This document shows positions 18,690-27,237 of a DNA stretch of 50,695 nt, piece by piece (the first letter of the stretch is position 1; every line of letters begins with the position of its first letter). Origin of the DNA: Gammaproteobacteria bacterium. Lineage in GTDB: Bacteria; Pseudomonadota; Gammaproteobacteria; Ga0077536. The stretch is from the NCBI GenBank assembly GCA_009692265.1, contig SHZM01000018.1, positions 1-50,695 of the forward strand, read 5' to 3'. The translations under genes were made by a program, and so were the position numbers. Below the pieces are notes generated by a model. It saw only the letters and a list, made by a program, of their open reading frames with translations, was not told the origin of the DNA and did not search any database.

Positions 18690-19054
18690 GCACGAAACGC
18701 GTTGCGATAACTGAATATCTAGAGATCGATTTAGAGAAGGAACGCTGGCACTGTCGCAGCTGCGGGCACGACATTGCCGCCGCGCGCGCGAACTACAAGG
18801 AAGGGTTGCTGGTGTACAACCGCGATCCGCGCGAAGTGCATCATCCAGTCCTGGACGAAAGCTATCCGTTTACTTACGCACCAGATCCAAATTGGTGTCG
18901 GATTATTGAATTTTACTGCCCGACTTGCGGGACGATGATCGAAAACGAATATCTGCCGCCCGGGCACCCGATCACCCATGACATCGAACTCGATATCGAT
19001 AAATTAAAAGCACGCCACCTGGGCGCGGAGGGGACCTCGAATGCGACGGGTTAG
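18686..19054 (+). CDS. Acetone/acetophenone carboxylase small zinc-binding subunit
   Basis: 122-aa protein with two CxxC pairs, C23/C26 (WHCRSCGHD) and C78/C81 (FYCPTCGTM), a probable structural zinc site. The length and cysteine layout match the small subunit of acetone carboxylase (AcxC) and acetophenone carboxylase (ApcB, about 15 kDa). This subunit separates ATP-dependent carboxylases from plain hydantoinases or oxoprolinases, which lack it, so it is the main reason to call the operon a carboxylase. ATG 18686 overlaps the preceding stop (ATGA), with GGAGGG upstream, and its 3' end overlaps the next gene by 14 bases. Translation of the three genes is therefore coupled. Confidence 0.83.
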   Translation: MSTKRVAITEYLEIDLEKERWHCRSCGHDIAAARANYKEGLLVYNRDPREVHHPVLDESYPFTYAPDPNWCRIIEFYCPTCGTMIENEYLPPGHPITHDIELDIDKLKARHLGAEGTSNATG

Positions 19055-21170
19055 TGTAGACATCGGCGGGACTTTCACAGATTGCTTCCTGGCCTTTGAC
19101 AATCAATACGTCGAAGCGAAGGCGCTCACGACCCACCATAACCTTGCCGCCGGGTTCATGGAAGCGCTGCAAAAGGCGTGCGCGGATTTAGGCAAATCAG
19201 TACGTGAGGTATTGACGGCGGTAGACGCCGTGCGTTACGGCACGACCCTCGGCACCAATTCGTTGATCCAGAGAACCGGGCCGCGGGTGGGGTTAGTGAC
19301 CACCGCCGGCTACGAATCCTCCGTGCCCTTGATGCGCGCGCGCGGTTACGGCGATGGCCTGTCCGATGCGCAGCAAACCGACATCCCCGGTGCCGACCGG
19401 CCGATTCCAATTGTGCCGATTAGTCTCATCGTTGGCATCGAAGAACGCATCGACTACAAGGGCGAAGCCTTACTGCGAGTGGATGATACGAATGTCCGCA
19501 CTCAGGTTCGCAAACTCGTCGACCAAGGCGCGCAGGCGTTTGTCGTGTCGCTGATGAATGCGGTGGTGAATCCCTCGCATGAGAAGGAAGTGGAGCGAAT
19601 CATTCTCTCCGAATATCCGACCCATGTACTGGGTGCGATTCCGATCGTGTTATCCCACCGGGTCGCGGGTCGTAAGGGCGAGTACTCGCGGACGATGTCC
19701 GCGGTACTGGATGCGTATCTTCACGATCAGATGTATCACGGGATGTCGTCACTCGAAATCGTGCTGCGGCAGAATGGCTATTCGCGACCGATGCTGCTGG
19801 TACATAACACGTCGGGCATGGCACAGCTCAATTCGACTCACGCGCTGCAAACGATCCATTCGGGTCCAGTGGCGGGGCTCGAAGCGTCAAACTACATTTC
19901 GGGCCAATTTGGCGAGCCGAATATCATCGCGACCGACATGGGCGGTACGAGTTTTGACATTGGTCTGGTCACTGCCGATGGCGTGAAGTTCTACGATTTC
20001 AACCCGGTCATCGATCGCTGGCTGGTCAGCACTCCGATGACTTATCTACACACCCTGGGTGCCGGTGGTGGTTCGATCGCACGTTACGATCGCCTGTGGG
20101 ATGCGGTAGAAGTAGGTCCCGATAGCGCCGGTTCCGATCCAGGCCCCGCGTGCTACGGTCGCGGCGGAAAATTCCCGACGACCACTGATGCGAACCTCGT
20201 TCTCGGCTATCTCGACCAGGACAATTACGCTGGCGGCACGATCAAGATTAATAAACGTCGCGCCGAGAGGGCGATTGAAGAATACATCGCCAAGCCCTCG
20301 GGGATGTCGTTGATCGACGCTGCGAAGGCCGTGAAACGCAAGGTCGACGCGAATATGGCGGCCGCGATTTTCAAGGAAGTCGCAGTCAAAGGTTACAACC
20401 CGAAGCGCTTTATCATTCTAAGTTATGGCGGTGGTGGCCCGATCCACGCCTGTGGCTACGCCTCGCGCATCGGGATTGAGCGGGTGCTGATCCCCCCACA
20501 CAGCTCGGTATTCTCGGCGGTGGGAGCGGGCAATATGAACGCGCTGCACATCCACGAGAAGTCATTATACCTGATGTTCTACGACGCGACCCAGCGCAGG
20601 ATGCTTGAAGACTTCACGGTCTTTAACGCCACCGTGGTCGAACTGGAGGCTCGTGGGCGCGAGGACCTGGCCCGCCAAGGGGTGCCCGATGCCGATATTC
20701 AGACGCGTGTTGAACTCGACATGCGCTATGGCAATCAGCTCGCGCAAATCAGCGTCACCAGTCCGCTTAAGCGGCTGACGTCGATGCACGATGTGATCAC
20801 CTTGCTCGATCGCTTCAGCGTGAACTATGCGCAGCGCTTCGGCGAAGGGAGCCAGGCACCAGAAGCCGGGGTACGAGTGAACGTGATTCGAGTCGTGTCA
20901 TATGTTGAGCACCAAGGGTTGAATTTGGAACGTTCAAACCGCACTGGCACTCCCACGCCACCACCACGCACCCAGCGCGAGTGTTGGTTTCCCGAACTCG
21001 AGGCACCAATGATGGCCGCGGTCTACGATCACGATGCGGTCACGGATGGGATGCGGGTTGTGGGGCCGGCGCTCATTGAGACACCACGCACGACTTACCT
21101 GATCGAACCCGGTTGGAGCCTCTCCATGGGTGCGTCGGGCTCGGCGTGGTTGGTTAAAGGCGCGAGTTGA
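19041..21170 (+). CDS. Acetone/acetophenone carboxylase-like HyuA subunit (copy 2b)
   Basis: 709-aa HyuA-type subunit with N-terminal VSVDIGGTFTD (D7-D14), second motif ATDMGGTSFDIGLV, then LGAGGGSIARYD and SAGSDPGPACYGRGG. It is longer than the HyuA at 16761 and closer in size and style to the AcxA/Apc alpha-prime type. It should form the second ATPase subunit of the complex. It overlaps the small subunit gene by 14 bases. A 69-base gap with GAGGGGG/AAGAGG sequences separates it from the HyuB gene. The function as an ATP-dependent carboxylase subunit is inferred from family and operon; direct substrate evidence is absent. Confidence 0.82.
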   Translation: MRRVSVDIGGTFTDCFLAFDNQYVEAKALTTHHNLAAGFMEALQKACADLGKSVREVLTAVDAVRYGTTLGTNSLIQRTGPRVGLVTTAGYESSVPLMRARGYGDGLSDAQQTDIPGADRPIPIVPISLIVGIEERIDYKGEALLRVDDTNVRTQVRKLVDQGAQAFVVSLMNAVVNPSHEKEVERIILSEYPTHVLGAIPIVLSHRVAGRKGEYSRTMSAVLDAYLHDQMYHGMSSLEIVLRQNGYSRPMLLVHNTSGMAQLNSTHALQTIHSGPVAGLEASNYISGQFGEPNIIATDMGGTSFDIGLVTADGVKFYDFNPVIDRWLVSTPMTYLHTLGAGGGSIARYDRLWDAVEVGPDSAGSDPGPACYGRGGKFPTTTDANLVLGYLDQDNYAGGTIKINKRRAERAIEEYIAKPSGMSLIDAAKAVKRKVDANMAAAIFKEVAVKGYNPKRFIILSYGGGGPIHACGYASRIGIERVLIPPHSSVFSAVGAGNMNALHIHEKSLYLMFYDATQRRMLEDFTVFNATVVELEARGREDLARQGVPDADIQTRVELDMRYGNQLAQISVTSPLKRLTSMHDVITLLDRFSVNYAQRFGEGSQAPEAGVRVNVIRVVSYVEHQGLNLERSNRTGTPTPPPRTQRECWFPELEAPMMAAVYDHDAVTDGMRVVGPALIETPRTTYLIEPGWSLSMGASGSAWLVKGAS

Positions 21171-21239
21171 TTATTTTTATATCCTTCGACGCCTGCGGAC
21201 GAGGGGGAAGTGAACCATTAGTGTTAAGAGGTAACGACC

Positions 21240-23471
21240 ATGGGCGGTGACCAAGAAAAGTCGATCATCGAGAAGTTCCTCGAGGAAAATGTGCTGTTTT
21301 TAGGGCCGGATCCCGCAATCATGGAAGACCACCGCGTGGTACCGACTACCCCGCGTGAACAGATCGCGCTCGATAATTTCTCGAACCCGGACGAAATCAA
21401 TTTAGTCCGGCACAAATTGCAGACCGCGTGCAACGAATCTTTCGACATGGTCGAACAGATGGGCGCGGCCCCTGGTGCGAAGTGGGGTGATTTGATTTCC
21501 GGCGTGTGGACCGCGAACGGTGACCTCGCGCTCGCCAGCATGGGCGGCGTGTTGATTTTCTCGGTGCTCACTCAGCATCCGGTGAAATTCATTCTGAAGT
21601 ATTGGAAGGACGACCCGACGGTTGGACTTAAAGATGGTGACATCTTCATGCACAACGACGCGCGCTACGGCAATATTCACAACACCGATCAGAGCTTGAT
21701 GATCCCGGTATTCCATCAGGGTGAACTGATCTGCTTTACCGGCGCGATCGTTCACGAAGGCGAAAACGGCGCGATCGAACCTGGCGGCATGCCGTCAGCG
21801 GCCGAGTCGCCGTACGATGAAGGACTGAAAATGTCGCCGATCAAAGTCGGCGAAAATTTCGAATTCAAGCGCGACATCATGACGTTTCTGCAAAATTCGG
21901 TACGCGAACCGAAATTGCAGCTGGAAGGGATGAAATCGAAGTTCTTCGCGGCAATGCGCATGAAGGCGCGGGTCGAAGACGCGATCGCGGAATATGGCGT
22001 CGATGCAGTGCTCGCGACGATGCGTAAAACCTTGACCGACACCGAAGCAGAAGTGCGGCGTCGACTTCGAACCTGGCCGGACGGCAAGGTCCGTACGAAT
22101 GTGTTCGCCGACGGCACCCTGCGCGAGAACTGTCTGATTCGTATTCGACTGGAAATGGAGAAACTCGACGACGAATTAATTCTGGATTTTCGTGGCTCAT
22201 CGCCGGAATTTCTCAATCGCCCGAACAACACCGTGCTCGCCTCCTTAAAAGGCATGCTTGCGCAAGAGTTTCTGAGCTTTGTGTGGCCCGATTTACCACG
22301 CAATCAAGCGGTGTTTGCACCGATGACAGTGCTCACCGATAAACGCTCCGCGTTGCATTGCTCACCCGAAGCCCCCAACGCGCAAAGCATGATGACGTTT
22401 TTCCCAAGTTTTACCTGCGTGCAGATCGGCGTGCCGAAATATTTGTACAGCGCCGGTCATCGGGCGACCGATATCATCGCGGGCTGGTACAACATGATCG
22501 TCACCTTCCTCTATGGCGGCGTGAATCAGTACGGCGAATTAGTGGGAAATGTTTGCGCTGATTTGAACGGCATGGGTGGTGCCGCGCGCTGGAATCGCGA
22601 TGGAGAACATTCGCTCGCACCGATTTTCGCGCCGATGGCGGATATCGGCGAGCAGGAATTGATCGAAGAGGAAATCCCTTTGATCAAGATTGTCCCGCAT
22701 CGATTGATGCGAGATGCCGAAGGCTTCGGTAAATTTCGCGGCGGCCACGGCTATCAGCAGATTGCGACGATGAAGGATTCCTCGATGTGGGGCTTCATGT
22801 GCTGCAGCATCGGCTCTAAGTTTCCAACCACCTACGGGATCTTTGGCGGCTATGCGCCGGGCACGTTGCCGCTGTGTAAAGTGAAAGGCGTCAATGTATT
22901 TGAGGTGATGGAAAATACTCGGGATCTGCTGCGGTTTACTATTCCTGAGATCATGAACGAACGTCCGTTCAAGGGCGCGACTTACTCAACCCACCACATG
23001 GGCCTGCAGCTGGAATTCTCAAAGCCCGGCGAGCTGTACATGATCACGCAGGGTGGCGGTGGCGGCTACGGCGATGTGCTCGAACGCGATCCCGCCCTAG
23101 TGTCGAAAGATTACCTGGATGAATTAATTTCCATGCGCAGCGCTCGCACCGTGTACCACGTGGTCCTTGATGAAAAGTCGGGAGCGGTAGATGTCGCGGC
23201 GACCGAACAGGCGCGCAAAGCAGAGCGGGAGAACCGCAAACGTAGAGGTAAACCGTACCGGGAATTCCTCAAGGAATGGGAGACCCCCGAGCCGCCGCGC
23301 ACGGTACCGTTCTATGGCTCGTGGAAAGACAAAGCGTTGATCTATCGCGGCACCCCGGACGATACCTGTCCAGCGGATGCGATAGTGCCGATCATAATGC
23401 CGAATCCGAAGGATGTGCGGATCGCGGCGCTTGAAGCGGAGCTCGCTACCTTGCGTACCCAACAGCGCTGA
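21240..23471 (+). CDS. Acetone/acetophenone carboxylase-like HyuB subunit (copy 2)
   Basis: 743-aa HyuB-family subunit, clearly longer than the two other HyuB copies (about 600 aa), as in acetone carboxylase AcxB and the large Apc beta-type subunit. Motifs include FMHNDARYGNIHNTDQS (metal/substrate His and Asp), VHEGENGA, RLMRDAEGFGKFRGGHGYQ and the C-terminal QGGGGGYGDVLERDPALV. The C-terminal 100 residues are charged and end in a short coiled-coil-like tail (IAALEAELATLRTQQR). ATG 21240 is preceded by AAGAGG. A strong stem-loop (23495-23516) follows. It would house the carboxylation/decarboxylation site of the complex by analogy with the Apc core structure. Confidence 0.83.
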   Translation: MGGDQEKSIIEKFLEENVLFLGPDPAIMEDHRVVPTTPREQIALDNFSNPDEINLVRHKLQTACNESFDMVEQMGAAPGAKWGDLISGVWTANGDLALASMGGVLIFSVLTQHPVKFILKYWKDDPTVGLKDGDIFMHNDARYGNIHNTDQSLMIPVFHQGELICFTGAIVHEGENGAIEPGGMPSAAESPYDEGLKMSPIKVGENFEFKRDIMTFLQNSVREPKLQLEGMKSKFFAAMRMKARVEDAIAEYGVDAVLATMRKTLTDTEAEVRRRLRTWPDGKVRTNVFADGTLRENCLIRIRLEMEKLDDELILDFRGSSPEFLNRPNNTVLASLKGMLAQEFLSFVWPDLPRNQAVFAPMTVLTDKRSALHCSPEAPNAQSMMTFFPSFTCVQIGVPKYLYSAGHRATDIIAGWYNMIVTFLYGGVNQYGELVGNVCADLNGMGGAARWNRDGEHSLAPIFAPMADIGEQELIEEEIPLIKIVPHRLMRDAEGFGKFRGGHGYQQIATMKDSSMWGFMCCSIGSKFPTTYGIFGGYAPGTLPLCKVKGVNVFEVMENTRDLLRFTIPEIMNERPFKGATYSTHHMGLQLEFSKPGELYMITQGGGGGYGDVLERDPALVSKDYLDELISMRSARTVYHVVLDEKSGAVDVAATEQARKAERENRKRRGKPYREFLKEWETPEPPRTVPFYGSWKDKALIYRGTPDDTCPADAIVPIIMPNPKDVRIAALEAELATLRTQQR

Positions 23472-23494
23472 GTACCACGTCTACTCCCCAGGCG

Positions 23495-23516
23495 TCCCCC
23501 TCACTCACGAGGGGGA
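23495..23516 (+). repeat. Stem-loop of the intergenic CCCC...GGGG type
   Basis: Perfect 8-bp stem TCCCCCTC (23495-23502) / GAGGGGGA (23509-23516) with a six-base loop, between the HyuB and epsilon-like genes of the carboxylase operon. No T-run follows, so it is more likely an mRNA-processing or stability element, or a dispersed repeat, than a full terminator. Similar C-rich/G-rich hairpins occur at 28253-28387, 37848-37867 and 40337-40361. Confidence 0.55.
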
Positions 23517-23560
23517 GAATGAAAACAGAGCGGTTTTCAACTATTTGATAAGAGGCGAAC

Positions 23561-24403
23561 ATGCCCACCCGTCTACGCGAATTACTCAGTGGCACACGGC
23601 AACGGCTGTTGTGGCTCGAGTACGACGAGTATGCGCGACAAGTGTTCGCGAATGGCGCTTCGGATTGGTTGACTCAATCGGGTCGTTTCTCGACCACGAT
23701 GATTCAAGCGCGCAAGGCGCTCAAAACCGAAGTCGTATCCCTCGACATCGCAGCACCCGGAATGGCCGCGGTCACTCGTGCCGCCGAGCCGTTAGCGACC
23801 TGTCTGAACGCGCTGGCTGATCCTATTGCCCGACGTTTCGTCGGCGACTGCATTGACGCGCTTGCGCATCAGCTCGGTTCTCAGGTGGATTTAGTGTTAC
23901 GTGTCCCAAGTCCGCTGGATCTCCTTCGACAAGTGGGTGGTGGTGCCGAAGCGAGTTTCGATGAACTCGATGAGGTTGGCGCGGCGTTGGTCGCCAGCGT
24001 TCGCCAATTCGCTGAAAAGCCAATTTCCGGACTGCTCCTTACGCGTAGCGTTGACACCGCAATGACCCGCGATGAGCAAGATGCCTATTCGCCGCTGCTA
24101 CAAGCCGCGAAGCACTACAGCTGGGTGACGTGTCTGCAATGTACGGAATCTGTTGTATCAGCCGCGGCTGCACAATGGTCCGAAGTAGATCTCGTTCTCT
24201 GTGCGGCGTTGTCACGAGCGCAGGTTACGGACCTCAATACGCGCGGCCTGAAATTCGGCGGTGGCTTGGCGCAGAACATTTGGAGTGACCGCGGCCACTC
24301 GCTAGAAAAAATAGAGGCAACCTTGCTCTTCGGCACAGTACCGTCGGATGCAAACCCCGAGACGGTACTGGCGCGATGTTCGTCGCTGGCCGTGGCCGAG
24401 TAG
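23561..24403 (+). CDS. Acetophenone carboxylase epsilon-like (ApcE-like) subunit
   Basis: 280-aa cytosolic protein, no catalytic motif recognised. Fifth gene of the operon; its size (about 30 kDa) and position match ApcE (34 kDa), the accessory subunit that, as remembered, binds loosely to the Apc core. The N-terminus has TRLRELLSGTRQRLLWLEYD, and the centre has LVLRVPSPLDLLRQ and GLLLTRSVDTAMTRDEQDAY. The distribution of Asp/Glu is even and no signal peptide or membrane segment is seen. The assignment rests mainly on context; a direct sequence comparison with ApcE could not be run. ATG 23561 is preceded by AAGAGGCG. Confidence 0.6.
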   Translation: MPTRLRELLSGTRQRLLWLEYDEYARQVFANGASDWLTQSGRFSTTMIQARKALKTEVVSLDIAAPGMAAVTRAAEPLATCLNALADPIARRFVGDCIDALAHQLGSQVDLVLRVPSPLDLLRQVGGGAEASFDELDEVGAALVASVRQFAEKPISGLLLTRSVDTAMTRDEQDAYSPLLQAAKHYSWVTCLQCTESVVSAAAAQWSEVDLVLCAALSRAQVTDLNTRGLKFGGGLAQNIWSDRGHSLEKIEATLLFGTVPSDANPETVLARCSSLAVAE

Positions 24404-24483
24404 CGGGCCTAGGCCCGTACCACGGCAGGCACCGCCGCGTAGAGTTTTGCGTCGCAACAGATAAATGTAGGAAAATTAGGGAA

Positions 24484-24512
24484 TTGACAGCCTTAGGGTG
24501 CATCCCTATAGT
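24484..24512 (+). promoter_or_regulatory. Strong sigma70-like promoter for the MMPL-YCF48-DUF1302 block
   Basis: TTGACA at 24484-24489 is a perfect -35 box and TATAGT at 24507-24512 a 5/6 -10 box, separated by exactly 17 bases. The predicted transcript start is near 24519-24520, about 250 bases before the MMPL ATG. It is the best promoter match in the window. Confidence 0.75.
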
Positions 24513-24527
24513 CGGGCCGCACCCTAA
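24493..24527. promoter_or_regulatory. Inverted repeat operator overlapping the -10 box
   Basis: Perfect nine-base arms TTAGGGTGC (24493-24501) and GCACCCTAA (24519-24527), 17 bases apart, with the dyad centre on the -10 element at 24510. One arm lies in the spacer and the other on the predicted start site, the geometry of a repressor operator. No regulator gene is adjacent, so the binding protein is unknown. Confidence 0.6.
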
Positions 24528-24769
24528 TACAGGGAGTGGTCACGGTGACATTGGCGGGCCTGCGAGGCTCCCAGTTACCGCACCGGTTTACTAGAGGGGG
24601 TGACTGACAAAAGAAACAGGAAATACCTGTTCACCCAGCCACTAACCCCGGGGAAACCAGGACGTCGAAACGAATAGCAAACTGGGCACCGCGATGGCCA
24701 CTGAGCGTACATCGACTGCGGACTCGCATCGGCGCGGTAAGCCCACCTAACTAGCTAGGCAAAAAAACT

Positions 24770-27184
24770 ATGCAGATGTCATTACGCCACCGGTTTGCCG
24801 CTTGGGTGATCGGTAATAGAAAGTTCTCGCTGACTGTCCTGCTCAGCATAACCATGCTCTTCGGACTCGGCTTGCGCAATGTTCAAATCAAGACGATCTT
24901 TTCGGATCTCTTTCCCAGTGATCACGCCTTCGTCAAAACCTTTAAAGACCATCCTAATTTTGGTAATCCCCTTACCATCGTCCTCATGGTCAAGCGCCTG
25001 GATGGCGACATCTACAACGTACAGACCCTAGAAAAAATCTATCGGATGACCCGCGATATGGACTTGGCGCCGTCGGTTGACCACGATCAGGTGTTGTCCA
25101 TTGCCACTGAGAAGGCGCGCTACGCCGAAGCCACACCGTACGGCGTGGACGTCAAGCCGATGATGGAGGCGCACGCCCCGGCCAACGACGAAGAACTCGC
25201 GGAATTCCGGCGACGGGTCGACCGCGCCAGCAATGTGCGTACGTTTCTCATTTCCGCCGATGAAACGGCGACCCTGGTGTCGGCGACTTTCATTGAGCGC
25301 ACCCTCGATTATGGTGCGACCTTCAAACATGTTCAGGATATGGTCGAGCGCGAGCGCGACGAGCACCACGAGATCTACGCTGCTGGTCAGCCGATGCTCA
25401 CCGGTTGGGTCTACACCTATCAAGCGCAGATGTTGCAGATTTTCGCAATTACCGCGGCCGCGCTCATTCTGTCACTCGTTATCTACATGCGTAATGTACC
25501 GGGCGTAATCGCACCGATTACAGTGAGTATCATTGGCGGCATCTGGGGCTTTGGTCTCACCGGGTGGCTCAAGCAGCCGATCGAACCTTTGATCATGGTG
25601 GTACCGATGCTGCTGGTCGCCCGCGCGTTCTCGCATTGCGTACAGTATTTAGAGCGCTACTACGAAATTCTCCATGAGGTGAAAGATCGGCGTAAAGCCG
25701 CCCAGTTATCGCTTGGCGTCATGATGGCACCGGGCATCCTTGGAATTATCACGGACCTGGTCTGCCTGTTCTTAATCGCGATCGCACCGATCCCTGTGAT
25801 GCAACGCTTCGCAATCTTTACTGGCTTTTGGGCGATGGCGCTAATCCCAACCGACGTGTTCATGTCGGCGCTATTGGCGTCGTATCTGCCAACACCTAAG
25901 AACGTAGACGTCTTAATCGGCAAGAGCGGTCAAAAGACCTGGCACGACAGTTTAATTACGATGCTGGGGAAAATCGGCAATCTGTCGCATGGCCCGAAAG
26001 CAAAATACACGACGGGTGCCGCGTTGGTCCTGGCGGTGGTGGCAATCAGTTTGCAGACTCAGTTGAAAATAGGGAATCCGGTAGAAGGCAGCAACCTGTT
26101 ATTCGACGACTCCGAATTTAACACCGCTGTTCGCGCGATTAATTCGCACTTTCCCGGCCTTATGACCCTGGAAATTGTCTTTGAAGGCAAGGGCGGTCTC
26201 GAAGGGCCGCGAATCATGCGTGAAGCGCACACCGTGCAGACCATGTTCGCGGTTCAAAAGACCTTGGAATCGGAGGCCGAGCCGCCAGAGGCAACCCTGA
26301 CGTTTGGCGACTACCTGCCTGAAGCAAACCGACTCTTCGGCGGTGGTAATCCGAAGTGGGCGTCGATCGATCCTGTTGACAAATCGGTCTCGGGGACTGT
26401 GACAGCGCTGCTGTTGGGATCAAACGCCAAAAATTACGGCCATGTCACCGACTTTACGATGCAGAATGGCACGCTGTCCTTGTGGTACAAGAACAATAAG
26501 CAGGAAACGGTTGATCTCGCGATTAAGCAGGCGACGAACGCGGTTGCAAAAGTCGGGACCGATCACCCCAACTTCACCATCCGCCTGGCGACCGGCTCCA
26601 TTGCGCTACAGCAATCCGTCAACGATGTGGTGCATCAGAATAAGTGGAAAATCATGGGCCTCCTCAATGTGATCATCTTAATCGTAACGAGCCTCGCTTA
26701 TCGCTCGGTGGTCGCGGGAGTCATCCTGCTTGTTCCGGTGAACTTCTCCAACTCTCTGCTGGAAGCGACCATGGTGTTGCTCGGGGTAGGGCTGGATGTG
26801 AACAGTCTCCCCATCGCGAGTATCGGTATCGGCGTGGGTATCGACTACGGTATCTATCTCGTGAGCCGGATGTGCGAGGAGTTCCAGGATTCCGGACATT
26901 ATGGCGAAGCAATTCAGCGCGCGATTCAAACTTCCGGCAAGGCGATTTTCTTTACCGCGACAATCGTGCTGTTGAGCATCATGCCGTGGTACTTCCTGTC
27001 TGAATTGAAGTTTCTCTCGGACATGGGCTTGCTCCTGGTAATGGTCATGACGATCAACATGATCATCTCGCTGATTGTGTTGCCCCTGCTAGTGTGGTGG
27101 ATAAAACCGGCGTTCATTGCTAATGAACATCAGCTTATCTCGGAGAAACTAGATTATTCGGCACACGCGAGCACAATGTCGTAA
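24770..27184 (+). CDS. MMPL/RND-superfamily transporter
   Basis: 804-aa inner-membrane protein of the RND/MMPL type. It has TM1 near residues 20-38, a large periplasmic loop, a TM2-6 cluster around 215-400, TM7 near 420, a second periplasmic loop, and a C-terminal TM cluster from about 640 to 790. The second half contains GIGVGIDYGIYLVSRM, the conserved membrane-embedded Asp region used in proton coupling. It is first in the block after the promoter at 24484 and overlaps the start region of the YCF48 gene. Such permeases recur beside DUF1302/DUF1329/YCF48 genes. Movement of lipids or other hydrophobic compounds is the inferred role; direction and substrate are unknown. Confidence 0.87.
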   Translation: MQMSLRHRFAAWVIGNRKFSLTVLLSITMLFGLGLRNVQIKTIFSDLFPSDHAFVKTFKDHPNFGNPLTIVLMVKRLDGDIYNVQTLEKIYRMTRDMDLAPSVDHDQVLSIATEKARYAEATPYGVDVKPMMEAHAPANDEELAEFRRRVDRASNVRTFLISADETATLVSATFIERTLDYGATFKHVQDMVERERDEHHEIYAAGQPMLTGWVYTYQAQMLQIFAITAAALILSLVIYMRNVPGVIAPITVSIIGGIWGFGLTGWLKQPIEPLIMVVPMLLVARAFSHCVQYLERYYEILHEVKDRRKAAQLSLGVMMAPGILGIITDLVCLFLIAIAPIPVMQRFAIFTGFWAMALIPTDVFMSALLASYLPTPKNVDVLIGKSGQKTWHDSLITMLGKIGNLSHGPKAKYTTGAALVLAVVAISLQTQLKIGNPVEGSNLLFDDSEFNTAVRAINSHFPGLMTLEIVFEGKGGLEGPRIMREAHTVQTMFAVQKTLESEAEPPEATLTFGDYLPEANRLFGGGNPKWASIDPVDKSVSGTVTALLLGSNAKNYGHVTDFTMQNGTLSLWYKNNKQETVDLAIKQATNAVAKVGTDHPNFTIRLATGSIALQQSVNDVVHQNKWKIMGLLNVIILIVTSLAYRSVVAGVILLVPVNFSNSLLEATMVLLGVGLDVNSLPIASIGIGVGIDYGIYLVSRMCEEFQDSGHYGEAIQRAIQTSGKAIFFTATIVLLSIMPWYFLSELKFLSDMGLLLVMVMTINMIISLIVLPLLVWWIKPAFIANEHQLISEKLDYSAHASTMS

Positions 27185-27237
27185 TGTGCGAGCCATGGTC
27201 AATTTCTCGTTTACAGAACTTAAGAGAGGATTACGTA

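Larger units (their letters stand above)
24404..24769. other. Promoter-containing gap before the MMPL gene
   Basis: 366 non-coding bases. It contains the strong promoter and dyad listed separately, a further small palindrome GTCAC-G-GTGAC at 24539-24549 in the predicted leader, and a long untranslated leader of about 250 bases before ATG 24770. No RNA family was recognised. Confidence 0.5.
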
